Shown: positions 39,692 to 47,532 of the stretch, in pieces
Layout of the letters: each line of letters begins with the position of its first letter
Position numbering within the stretch: the stretch's first letter is position 1
The notes under the pieces: model-generated
Told to the model about the DNA's origin: nothing
The model's database searches: none
The model's input: the letters and a program-made list of their open reading frames with translations, nothing else
Source: Thiomicrorhabdus chilensis DSM 12352
GTDB lineage: Bacteria; Pseudomonadota; Gammaproteobacteria; Thiomicrospirales; Thiomicrospiraceae
Length of the DNA stretch: 64,000 bases
Reading direction: 5' to 3'
Assembly: GCF_000483485.1 (NCBI RefSeq)
Contig: NZ_KI519609.1
Span: forward strand, 1,331,460-1,395,459
Position numbers and translations under genes: made by a program

Positions 39692-39697
39692 ATTATA
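39692..39697 (-). promoter_or_regulatory. Candidate -10 box of a possible minus-strand small RNA
   Basis: TATAAT on the minus strand, about 80-90 bases before the hairpin at 39602-39623. No clear -35 is visible. Confidence 0.22.
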
Positions 39698-39793
39698 ACG
39701 ATTACTTTTTGAACGCTTATAAACGTAAACGGAACTCCCGCTCAAATCGTCATATTCACACTGAACGTAAAAAAACAAAACCCGAGAAACAAA

Positions 39794-39816
39794 AAAGCCG
39801 GGATAACCCCGGCTTT
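39794..39816 (-). terminator. Terminator of the minus-strand antitoxin-like membrane gene
   Basis: Nine-bp stem AAAGCCGGG/CCCGGCTTT with a five-base loop and T tract on the minus strand, 29 bp past the stop of the gene at 39845. Confidence 0.85.
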
Positions 39817-39844
39817 CATCAATGGCGTCTATTTTTTACAGGAT

Positions 39845-40291
39845 TCAGGAGCCAACCACCGGCAGTGCCACAAACAGTAAAAGTTCAATCACCCCTACCA
39901 ACACTGGCAACCAGGCCTTTTCAACACGGTCTTTAACCGCCTTCAATCCCATAACAATCCCGCCGATTGCAAGAACATAAGCCACCGGAGCCAGCAAGAT
40001 GGAAATAAACAGCAGCGGCGCGAGCGCGACCAGCACCCAACTGGCAGTCACGCTATTGCTCGGATTATAAGTTTTGGTGTTACGCATATCATCCGGGGTT
40101 GAGCTGGATGACTGGAGTCGAGCCATGACCGTATTGATATCAGCCTCTGAGATCTCATCCTGAACCACTTCGATGTCGGTCATCCCCAAAGTGATTTTTT
40201 TATTTCGGTACAAGGATCTGACCAGATCATCCCAGGTGGCATCTTCGGCCAACTGATCAACTAGGTGATGCGCTTCTTGCTTGATTGTCAT
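39845..40291 (-). CDS. Small protein: antitoxin-like N-terminus fused to membrane helices
   Basis: A 148-residue protein. Residues 1-60 (VDQLAEDATWDDLVRSLYRNKKITLGMTDIEVVQ) resemble a common small cytoplasmic family annotated as antitoxin-like (pattern DATWDDLxxxIYxxxxIxxGL). Residues 85-148 form three hydrophobic helices with YVLAIGGIVMGLKAV, like short DUF4190-type membrane segments. No toxin gene is adjacent. A GGAGGAG Shine-Dalgarno gives strong support for the start. The function is unknown. Confidence 0.7.
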   Translation of the reverse strand: MTIKQEAHHLVDQLAEDATWDDLVRSLYRNKKITLGMTDIEVVQDEISEADINTVMARLQSSSSTPDDMRNTKTYNPSNSVTASWVLVALAPLLFISILLAPVAYVLAIGGIVMGLKAVKDRVEKAWLPVLVGVIELLLFVALPVVGS

Positions 40292-40460
40292 AAAACTCCT
40301 CCAGACGAGTTACTATTGCTCTAAATGTTTTATAGTATTTTTCAACAACCTCAAAAATGGTTTTTCCACTGATAATACGGCCAATCTCAGCGGTTACCGT
40401 TACCTTTTATGCGGTTTTGGATTATTATATCGTCATATTCGAATGATTTACCAGACGGGT

Positions 40461-40490
40461 TTGCTTATAGATTGATAAATCGCCTAATAT
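40461..40490 (+). promoter_or_regulatory. Candidate sigma-70 promoter of rpoN
   Basis: TTGCTT (40461-40466), 18-bp spacer, TAATAT (40485-40490), about 80 bp before the rpoN ATG. Moderate match. Confidence 0.4.
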
Positions 40491-40569
40491 AGCTAAATAG
40501 CTCACAAAGGCGAATACACTACAATCCAGAATTGAGAGCAAGCATTTTGTTATTTAGGAGTTCTACTGC

Positions 40570-42084
40570 ATGGCACTGATGCCGGGTTTACAAATTAATG
40601 TTGGTCAACAGCTAAAACTAACGCCTCAGCTGCAACAATCCATCAAGATTCTTCAATATTCCGCACTTGAAGTGCAGCAGACCATTGAAGCCACGCTTGA
40701 AACCAACTACATGCTGGAAGTAGAAGACGATGCCCTTTCCGAAGAGGACTTGCTTGGCGACAGCGATAACCAGAAACAAAATGAAGACAAGCCCGATTCC
40801 GAAGCGCCTGGCAGTGACGAGCAGCCTTTGGACATCAATCATGACGAAAAAATATCCGAAGACCTGGAAATAGACTGTAACTGGGAAGAGGTTTATTCCG
40901 ATTATTCAACCTCTACCACCACATCAAGCCAATCCAATGAGGATTTCGTCAGTGCCGAGAACTATACGGCCGAACATGAAAGTCTGCACGATCACCTTTA
41001 CTGGCAGTCCGACATCTACCCTTGGAACCCGGGTGAAGACTTGATTGCCGATTTTTTGATCGACGACATCAATGACGAAGGTTACCTGACAACCCCCCTG
41101 ATGGAACTGCTCGAATCGATTCAGAGCCATTACCCGGAATCCGAGTTTGACCTGGAAAGCCTGGAGAGCGTACTGAAAACCATTCAGCAGTTTGAACCCA
41201 CCGGCGTCGGGGCTCGTAATGTACAGGAATCATTATTACTGCAACTGGCCAACATGCAACAGACTCCCTATGTGGTTACCGCAAAACAGTTGATTTCAGA
41301 ACATTTCGACTGGCTGTCGTTTCATGACCATAAACGCATCAAGAAAATGTACGGCCTCAACGACGAAGAATTGACAAGACTTTTTAAACTGATTCAATCG
41401 CTCAACCCTAGACCAGGGCGTGACTTCTCATCAACCGATTCCGAAGTCATCATTCCCGATTTACGCCTGAAACGCACCAAAGAAGGTTGGCTAGTGGAAC
41501 TCAACAGCGATGCTTTCCCGCGTCTCAAGGTCAACAGCATGTACATCGACCTGGCCAACCAACTCGACAACAGCGAACAATCCAAAAAAATCAAAGAGCA
41601 GCTGTTTGAAGCCAAAGGGCTTATCAAAAGCATCCATAGTCGCGGTGAGACTCTGCTCAAAGTCGGCACCTTTATCGTTGAGAGACAGCATGCTTTTTTT
41701 GAAGAGGGTGAACTGGCAATGCAACCCCTGGTGCTTAGAGATGTAGCCGAACATCTTGGTTTGCACGAATCCACTATATCCCGTGCCACCAACCAGAAAT
41801 ACATCCAAACCCCCAGAGGCACATTTGAACTCAAATACTTTTTCTCATCGGGGGTCAGCCAATATGGCAGTGCCGATCAATCTGCGGTTGCCATCAAAGC
41901 ACACATCAAAGGCCTGATTGACAAGGAAGACCCCAAGAAACCGTTAAGCGACAACAAGTTGATGGAGTTGTTGGAAACAGAAAAAGAGATCAGTGTAGCA
42001 CGCAGAACCATCGCCAAATACCGCGAAGCATTAGGCATCCCCTCTTCCAGCGAACGTAAGAAAATCAATAAATATAAACTGTAA
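40570..42084 (+). CDS. rpoN: RNA polymerase sigma-54 factor
   Basis: Sigma-54 directs transcription from -24/-12 promoters with AAA+ activators. The 504 residues have the Gln/Leu-rich region I (INVGQQLKLTPQLQQSIKILQ), an acidic region II (residues 60-130), the core-binding region and the C-terminal RpoN box ARRTIAKYREALGI. Shine-Dalgarno AGGAG precedes the ATG. The usual companions (lptB upstream, hpf/ptsN downstream) are not here, an unusual setting. A weak hairpin lies just after it. Confidence 0.96.
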   Translation: MALMPGLQINVGQQLKLTPQLQQSIKILQYSALEVQQTIEATLETNYMLEVEDDALSEEDLLGDSDNQKQNEDKPDSEAPGSDEQPLDINHDEKISEDLEIDCNWEEVYSDYSTSTTTSSQSNEDFVSAENYTAEHESLHDHLYWQSDIYPWNPGEDLIADFLIDDINDEGYLTTPLMELLESIQSHYPESEFDLESLESVLKTIQQFEPTGVGARNVQESLLLQLANMQQTPYVVTAKQLISEHFDWLSFHDHKRIKKMYGLNDEELTRLFKLIQSLNPRPGRDFSSTDSEVIIPDLRLKRTKEGWLVELNSDAFPRLKVNSMYIDLANQLDNSEQSKKIKEQLFEAKGLIKSIHSRGETLLKVGTFIVERQHAFFEEGELAMQPLVLRDVAEHLGLHESTISRATNQKYIQTPRGTFELKYFFSSGVSQYGSADQSAVAIKAHIKGLIDKEDPKKPLSDNKLMELLETEKEISVARRTIAKYREALGIPSSSERKKINKYKL

Positions 42085-42196
42085 ACCTTCTTAAAACCTA
42101 GTTGGTTTTGGGAAATTAAGTGATTTTTAAGCCATCTCACACTATAATTCTTGTTTATTCTATTTAATCAAAAAACTTAGCAAGGTCGTCGTCACC

Positions 42197-43126
42197 ATGA
42201 ATCGAATGAATGTAGAACAAGTTCAACAAGTCGCTCAACAACAATGGGAACAACAGGCGGATTTTAAGGAATATATGTCGGCCGTAAACCCGCCTATGCC
42301 TAAAATCGAAGTAATCAGCTACCCCAATGAACTTCATGAAACCGGGGAAACCCGTGTTATTCCATTCGACCTTTCGGCAGAACTCAACATTCGTTATCCA
42401 GCTACATCGCCTAACTTACTGGCGAATTTCATCCGCATCTGTTCCGGAGAGACCATCAAAACCGACGTCAAAGCGACCTCTCAAATGTTTTATGTGATTC
42501 GCGGAGCCGGAAAAACCCAGATGAAACACGGAACCATTGAATGGAAAGCCGGAGACCTTTTCACTCTGCCTTCCGTTCCGGATGCTCTGCACCATGCCAG
42601 CGAAGATACCGCAATCTACTGGGTTCACGATTCACCACTATTAAATTACCTGGGAGTGCAGCCCAGTGAAGAAAAGTTCACACCAGTTCTTTATACAAAA
42701 GAACGCCTGGATAATGAACTGAACTCCGTGCGCCAGGAAGCGGAAGGCCGCAACCGTACCGGGATTCTATTAGCCAACCCTAATTTCCCGCTAACCATGA
42801 CATTAACACATACTTTGTGGTCGCTTTATAACGCTCTACCTGCTGGTGTCACTCAAAAACCGCATCGTCACAACTCAATCGCACTCGACTATTGCGTGCA
42901 TGCCGGCCCGGAAACCTACACCTTAATCGGCAAGGAAATTGATGACGAAGGCAATATCATCGACCCGATCAAAGCGATGTGGACCCCTGGTTCGATGTTC
43001 ATCACACCTCCTGGTTGGTGGCATTCGCACCATAACGACTCAGATGAAGACGCAATTGTTTTGCCGATTCAGGATGCTGGCCTGATTATGAACATGCAGG
43101 TGCTGGACTTTAAATACGTTCGCTAG
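42197..43126 (+). CDS. Bicupin protein (gentisate-dioxygenase-like fold), function unknown
   Basis: A 309-residue protein with two cupin modules: the first around QMFYVIRGAGKTQMKHGTIEWKAGD, the second with KPHRHNSIALDYCVH and PPGWWHSHHNDSDEDA. Metal-binding histidines are present mainly in the second cupin. The layout resembles gentisate 1,2-dioxygenase, but no aromatic-degradation genes are near. It sits 112 bp after rpoN and 57 bp before a response regulator; no -24/-12 promoter was seen. The substrate is unknown. Confidence 0.7.
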   Translation: MNRMNVEQVQQVAQQQWEQQADFKEYMSAVNPPMPKIEVISYPNELHETGETRVIPFDLSAELNIRYPATSPNLLANFIRICSGETIKTDVKATSQMFYVIRGAGKTQMKHGTIEWKAGDLFTLPSVPDALHHASEDTAIYWVHDSPLLNYLGVQPSEEKFTPVLYTKERLDNELNSVRQEAEGRNRTGILLANPNFPLTMTLTHTLWSLYNALPAGVTQKPHRHNSIALDYCVHAGPETYTLIGKEIDDEGNIIDPIKAMWTPGSMFITPPGWWHSHHNDSDEDAIVLPIQDAGLIMNMQVLDFKYVR

Positions 43127-43183
43127 CGTTTGTCACTTGTCATCGCGGGTAACACCATTTAAAAACGAAGGCTGAGGGCTTTT

Positions 43184-43900
43184 ATGCACAATACAGATTA
43201 CACGATTGCCGTCATTGAAGATGACCCGATACAACTGGAGACACTTGTCACCGCTCTGCAACAGCAGGGTTTTTCAGTGGAAGCCTTTAGTGATCGAGCC
43301 TCTGCGGAAAGTTATTTTGAGCAGACCCTGCCTGACTTGGTGATTTCGGATATCATTCTGGGCCAGGAAGTCGATGGCGGATTTGATCTGGCGAAACGCC
43401 TTTTGAGCTACAACCAGCCGATTCCGATTATCTTCCTCTCCGAAAGACAGTCGGAATTTGACATCTATACCGGCCACGCACTGGGTGCGATCGATTACCT
43501 TCCGAAACCCATCAGCCTCAATGTCTTGATCGTTAAGGTCAAAAACCTTCTGAGAATAACCGCATCATCAAAAGAGCAGGCCGCTTCCGGCAAAGAGCAG
43601 TCGGTAATCGACCACCTTGAAATAGAGCCTTCTCAGTACAAAGCCTTCTGGTACGGTAAACCTTTAGACTTGACTGCAACGGAATTTGAAATGCTGAGAC
43701 AATTTGCCACCACCGGTGAAGGCGGCGTCGTCACTTACGATAACCTGCAATCCTCAACACAAGGCGTGGTGGAACGAAACACCATCAATACCCACATATG
43801 CAGAATCCGCAATGCCTTCAAAAAAATAACCCCAGACTTCAACCTGATTCACAATGAATATGGACGCGGTTACAGCTGGCAACATAAAGACGAGGATTGA
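43184..43900 (+). CDS. Response regulator, similar to dedicated-sortase-system regulators
   Basis: A 238-residue OmpR-like regulator: receiver with phospho-acceptor Asp56 in DLVISDIILGQEVDGG, switch Lys in YLPKPISL, then a winged-helix domain (LDLTATEFEMLRQFA; NTINTHICRIRNAFKKI; YGRGYSW). The receiver text EVDGGFDL and IIFLSERQSEFDIYTG with late DFN-IHNEYGRGYSW resembles the response regulator of the proteobacterial dedicated sortase system. No sortase gene is in the window. It is followed 49 bp later by its kinase. GAGGG precedes the start. Confidence 0.82.
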   Translation: MHNTDYTIAVIEDDPIQLETLVTALQQQGFSVEAFSDRASAESYFEQTLPDLVISDIILGQEVDGGFDLAKRLLSYNQPIPIIFLSERQSEFDIYTGHALGAIDYLPKPISLNVLIVKVKNLLRITASSKEQAASGKEQSVIDHLEIEPSQYKAFWYGKPLDLTATEFEMLRQFATTGEGGVVTYDNLQSSTQGVVERNTINTHICRIRNAFKKITPDFNLIHNEYGRGYSWQHKDED

Positions 43901-43949
43901 ACCGGGAACTCTTTCCTCGAAACCCCACTTCTAAAACGAGTCCGCATTT

Positions 43950-45509
43950 ATGTTTTTCAAACCGCTTAACCTTCGCCTTTCGATTCGAACTCGTTTCTTT
44001 ATCTTATTGTTATTATTGACCATTCTTCCTTTTCTAGCCTACCGGTTCGCCATTGACCTGCACCGACTTCTGTTGAACAATCAAGCGATTGTACAGAAAC
44101 AAACTGTGGAAAACCTGGCTTTGATTCTGCAAAACCGAACCGATCTCTGGGCACTGCAAATCCAATCGGGCGATCCCAGCAGGCTGAGCCACCTCAATCT
44201 AAAGAATTCAGTCTTATGGATTGTCAATGAATACGGGCAAACCACCTACGTGGTTGGCAACTTGCCGGACTCCGATGCAGGCCTGGATGAAAAAGACGTA
44301 TTTACCGCTATCGGCAAAACCCTGATTAAAACCCTGGCCACGGTAATTCCTTATTCCCTGCCCTATCCTTACCCGCAAAGCCAGACACCCGAAATCAACC
44401 TCATCGCCAATGCGCTTAAAGGCAACACCTTTCAGCAGTATCGAATGGATGAAAACCAGCAACCCATATCCCTGATGTCTGCTACCCCTTTGAGTTTCAA
44501 AAACAACATTATCGGCGGCCTGGTCCTTGAAGAAAAGATGGAAACCCTCTCCAGCGATACGCTGGATTATTTCTACAGATTGATCGGAATCGGGGCGATG
44601 ATTTTTCTGATTGTGACCATTGGCGCCATTGTCCATACAGCCTCTTTGTCCAACAGAATCATACGCTTGGACAATGATGTTAAACTTACATTTAACATAC
44701 AAGGTAAACTCAAAGACCATATTTTTCCCGACCAATTTCAGCAGTTCTATAATGACGAACTGTCCGATCTACGCCACCACATTCACGAAATGCTGGGTCA
44801 GCTTGGCGCCTATGAACGTTATCTCAAACAGCTTCCTAGAACCTTGCGACACGAACTTCACAACCCCCTGAATCGGCTTTCAATGGCCTTGCATTTGCTT
44901 GAAAACGATACACAAAGCAAACAGTTGGAATACGCTCAACATGCCGTTGCGCAACTCAAACAAATTATCGCTTCACTTTCCGAAGCGACCAGCATCGAAG
45001 ACAGCCTCACCCAACAGCCACCGGAAATATTCGCCATTGGAGAGATGCTGCAGCACTATCTAGAGAACAGTTTGACACTGCATCCAGAGTACCAGCTGCA
45101 ATTCGACAACAAAATCTCAAAACAGTGCAAAGTGCTGGGCGACGGCTTTATGATTGAACAAATGCTGGACAAGCTTTTGAGCAACGCCAAAGATTTCAGC
45201 GATCACCGCAAACCCATCCGCGTTCAGTGCACACACGATAACCAAAACGTCAGCATTGCCGTCGAAAACAGCGGTCCAGCCCTGCCTAAAGGACATGAAA
45301 AACGCATTTTTGACGGCATGACATCGATTCGCGATTTAAATCAGGACAGCCAGACCCATTTAGGGCTCGGGTTATATATTGTTAAACTGATTACCGATTA
45401 CCATAAAGGGCGCGTCTATGCAGAAAACCTGTATGCCGATGATCAACAGCACGTAGAGGGTGTGCGTTTTACCGTTGAATTGCCGATTGTGACTCAAAAA
45501 ACAGCCTAG
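43950..45509 (+). CDS. Membrane sensor histidine kinase paired with the response regulator
   Basis: A 519-residue kinase: TM1 at about 15-33, a periplasmic sensor of about 180 residues, TM2 at about 212-233, a HAMP-like segment, then a HisKA-type helix with His301 in LPRTLRHELHNPLNRL, and an HATPase domain (N box LLSNAKDF; THLGLGLYIVKLI). The text SEATSIEDSL after the H box matches sortase-linked kinases, which have the same spacing. Its periplasmic sensor has no motif I recognise. It likely phosphorylates the regulator at 43184. Confidence 0.82.
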   Translation: MFFKPLNLRLSIRTRFFILLLLLTILPFLAYRFAIDLHRLLLNNQAIVQKQTVENLALILQNRTDLWALQIQSGDPSRLSHLNLKNSVLWIVNEYGQTTYVVGNLPDSDAGLDEKDVFTAIGKTLIKTLATVIPYSLPYPYPQSQTPEINLIANALKGNTFQQYRMDENQQPISLMSATPLSFKNNIIGGLVLEEKMETLSSDTLDYFYRLIGIGAMIFLIVTIGAIVHTASLSNRIIRLDNDVKLTFNIQGKLKDHIFPDQFQQFYNDELSDLRHHIHEMLGQLGAYERYLKQLPRTLRHELHNPLNRLSMALHLLENDTQSKQLEYAQHAVAQLKQIIASLSEATSIEDSLTQQPPEIFAIGEMLQHYLENSLTLHPEYQLQFDNKISKQCKVLGDGFMIEQMLDKLLSNAKDFSDHRKPIRVQCTHDNQNVSIAVENSGPALPKGHEKRIFDGMTSIRDLNQDSQTHLGLGLYIVKLITDYHKGRVYAENLYADDQQHVEGVRFTVELPIVTQKTA

Positions 45510-45531
45510 GCAAGGCAAACCCAAAAACAAA

Positions 45532-45555
45532 AAAACCAGCAGGCCTGCTGGTTTT
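45532..45555. terminator. 24-bp perfect palindrome centred on CAGGCCTG
   Basis: Arms AAAACCAGCAGG and complement centred on the repeat at 45540-45547, between the convergent kinase and SPOR genes. TTTT ends each arm. Probably a bidirectional terminator. Confidence 0.78.
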
Positions 45556-45593
45556 CAATAAGTACAAAATGCATGCCCTTTCAGGCAGATTGC

Positions 45594-46841
45594 CTAAGGC
45601 AGTTTTGACGTCAAATCTTTAAACTTTCTGACCCAAGCGGAAATCCCATATTCTGCCTTAACGGCTTTCGCACGATTATTGGCGTCGGCCCTACTGGCAT
45701 AACTGCCTGTCAATAAGACATAACGGCGACTCTCGTTACGAACTTGCTCGACAATGCGCGTATCCGATAAAGCTTTCTGTTTAACCATACTCAATAAAGC
45801 CTGCTTGTCCGACATGCTGGCCAACTGCAATACGTAGTGTTGTTCAGGCTGTTGCTGAAGCCATTTCTCATCGGGACTGTAAGCTTTCAAAGATTGTGTC
45901 TCAAGCTCAACCGCTTCGGGTTTGGCTATCTCCTCAACCAATTTAACAATAGGTTGCTTAACCAGCGGAGTGGAAACCTTCGGGGCAATCGGCTCAACAG
46001 GTTGCGCCACTTGCTGAGCCTGGATCGCGCCGCCCTTCTGATCCTGTGGCTTTTCAATCAAGACTTCATCTTTCAGAGTCGAATCAATCGACTTCACTTC
46101 ATTTCCGCTTTGCGACAAACGCTCCAAAATCATTTCAAGCTTTTGGTCAATGCGTTTTTCCAACTGCGAGGTATACGTCTTCAACTTCTCTTCCAGAACC
46201 GCTTCGGTCACGACTTTTCCGGATTGAACTGGACTTGCCGAAGTGGCGGCGGAATCGACTGAAGCCGCTCCATCAACTCTACTCAGCTCAACAGCCGAGA
46301 CCGGAGCGCTTTCAAGACGCGCCAGCAAAGCCTTCTGTTGCTGCTGAATGGCGGATAACTGCGCCTCCAGATCCATGACCCTTTTTTCAAGTGCGGTGAA
46401 AGCCTCAGGTTTTCCGCCCGTCGCCAGACTCTGCTGCAGTTCGTCCATTGATTTCTGCAAACGCTCGGTTTCAGCCATACCGCTTTCCTTTACGGCGATG
46501 ACTTCTTGCAACTCTTTATTGATGGTGGTGTAGGCAATATAGAGAACACCCAAAATGGTCAGTAACAAGGTCAACAAAATGATGACACCAAAAAATGAGC
46601 TTTTATTGGTAACCGGTTTAGATTTTAAATTGGTCTCTTTGTTGCCAGATGGGTTCTGATTCGATGGATTAGACGTACTGGGCATAACTTCCTCTGCTGC
46701 ATTCAACCAATCGCTTAAAGAGTGGGCGTTTTGTTGAGTGGCATCCGCTGAACGGGTTGATGACATTTGTTGAGCCTGGCTTTCAATTGCTTTAAGCAAT
46801 TCTGCGCGCTCTTTTTCCAATTCCGAAATTGTTTGTGCCAT
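45594..46841 (-). CDS. SPOR-domain inner-membrane protein (DamX-like)
   Basis: A 415-residue protein. A soluble, Ser/Gln-rich N-terminus (1-82) precedes one transmembrane helix (about 85-105), a long coiled-coil stretch (105-180 and 210-250), and a C-terminal SPOR domain (about 335-412; HYVLQLASMSDKQALL, then YVLLTGSYASRADAN) that binds denuded peptidoglycan at the septum. The architecture resembles DamX, although the N-terminal ATPase of some SPOR proteins is lacking. It may act in cell division with ZipA. Confidence 0.78.
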   Translation of the reverse strand: MAQTISELEKERAELLKAIESQAQQMSSTRSADATQQNAHSLSDWLNAAEEVMPSTSNPSNQNPSGNKETNLKSKPVTNKSSFFGVIILLTLLLTILGVLYIAYTTINKELQEVIAVKESGMAETERLQKSMDELQQSLATGGKPEAFTALEKRVMDLEAQLSAIQQQQKALLARLESAPVSAVELSRVDGAASVDSAATSASPVQSGKVVTEAVLEEKLKTYTSQLEKRIDQKLEMILERLSQSGNEVKSIDSTLKDEVLIEKPQDQKGGAIQAQQVAQPVEPIAPKVSTPLVKQPIVKLVEEIAKPEAVELETQSLKAYSPDEKWLQQQPEQHYVLQLASMSDKQALLSMVKQKALSDTRIVEQVRNESRRYVLLTGSYASRADANNRAKAVKAEYGISAWVRKFKDLTSKLP

Positions 46842-46934
46842 AAATTTTTGACAATATCCGAGTGAAAATCAGAATTTATTGTAAAATGCTTTATGCCAAA
46901 AAGATACAGCGGTAATGAAAAGGATTGATAAAAA

Positions 46935-47078
46935 ATGCCCGATTTTGATAGTGTAAGCTCCGCATTAATGATTACATTCAGCCTACTTGGGGTTTCCATT
47001 CTGGTTGTCGGGCTTGCCATGTGGTGGCTTTACCGAGTTTTCGGCCATCGTGACGACAGCAGATCTCAAGACGATTAA
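46935..47078 (+). CDS. 47-residue single-pass membrane protein
   Basis: An open frame MPDFDSVSSALM, one hydrophobic helix (about 11-31, MITFSLLGVSILVVGLAMW), then a basic-to-acidic tail ending RSQDD. AAGGA lies about 12 bp upstream. It is divergent from the SPOR gene and lies in the 268-bp gap before ychJ; the length, charge pattern and helix suggest a real gene, but I recognise no family. It resembles small oxidase or envelope accessory subunits in size only. Confidence 0.55.
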   Translation: MPDFDSVSSALMITFSLLGVSILVVGLAMWWLYRVFGHRDDSRSQDD

Positions 47079-47109
47079 CCTTAACAGCTAGCCAAAAATT
47101 CGGGATTAT

Positions 47110-47532
47110 TTACTCAAACTCTCCGGTCAGATAAACCCAGCGGCCGTTTTTATCACGCTGAAACTCACTTTTCTCGATCATTTGATGAGTTTCAAACCCT
47201 ATCTGATATTGGGCAGCAAAGGTCACCCAGCCCTTCTTGTCTTTCGAACGTCCTTTTTGACACTTGAGAATCGTCAATTTTTGCCAACTCAAACCGTTTT
47301 CAAATTCAATTTGAGCAGGCCTGCTCTGTGAATCCCAAGTTTTTAGCAGATATTCTTCAAGCCTCAAGGCAAAGGCCACATAACGCGAACGCATCAACTG
47401 CTCAGCCTCTTCGGGAAAATGAGTACCAATATGATAGGCTTGGCAACAATTTGCATAGGACTTGCCAGACCCACACAAGCAAAACGCATCTCCCTTATGA
47501 AGAGCGTTCAGGTCATCCGCTAAACTTGGCAT
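47110..47532 (-). CDS. ychJ: YchJ-family SEC-C motif protein
   Basis: A 140-residue protein starting with the metal-binding SEC-C-like motif FCLCGSGKSYANCC. The remainder is the UPF0225 (YchJ) fold with MRSRYVAFAL and WVTFAAQY. It has no proven function. Its start overlaps the preceding MATE gene by 20 bp on the same strand. It contains CAGGCCTG at 47316. Confidence 0.88.
   Translation of the reverse strand: MPSLADDLNALHKGDAFCLCGSGKSYANCCQAYHIGTHFPEEAEQLMRSRYVAFALRLEEYLLKTWDSQSRPAQIEFENGLSWQKLTILKCQKGRSKDKKGWVTFAAQYQIGFETHQMIEKSEFQRDKNGRWVYLTGEFE

Larger units (their letters stand above)
39271..39844. other. 574-bp intergenic region with repeat, palindrome and two minus-strand hairpins
   Basis: No convincing protein gene. 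It contains CAGGCCTG at 39395, a 16-bp AT palindrome at 39549-39564, and two minus-strand terminator-like hairpins (39602-39623, 39794-39816). A plus-strand open frame at 39676-39936 overlaps a terminator and the end of the next gene and is judged spurious. Confidence 0.6.

Noticed and set aside
39271-39844. Possible insertion sequence or phage remnant in the longest gap
   Set aside because: No terminal repeats, transposase fragment or target-site duplication are visible; only hairpins and a palindrome.
39676-39936. 86-codon plus-strand open frame in the gap after arsC
   Set aside because: It overlaps a strong minus-strand terminator and the 3' end of the next gene, has no ribosome site and no recognisable domain.
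40281-40475. 64-codon plus-strand open frame before rpoN
   Set aside because: Overlaps the start of the minus-strand gene and its Shine-Dalgarno; low-complexity, no domain.
42110-42196. Sigma-54 promoter upstream of the cupin gene
   Set aside because: No GG-N10-GC type -24/-12 pair at suitable spacing was found.
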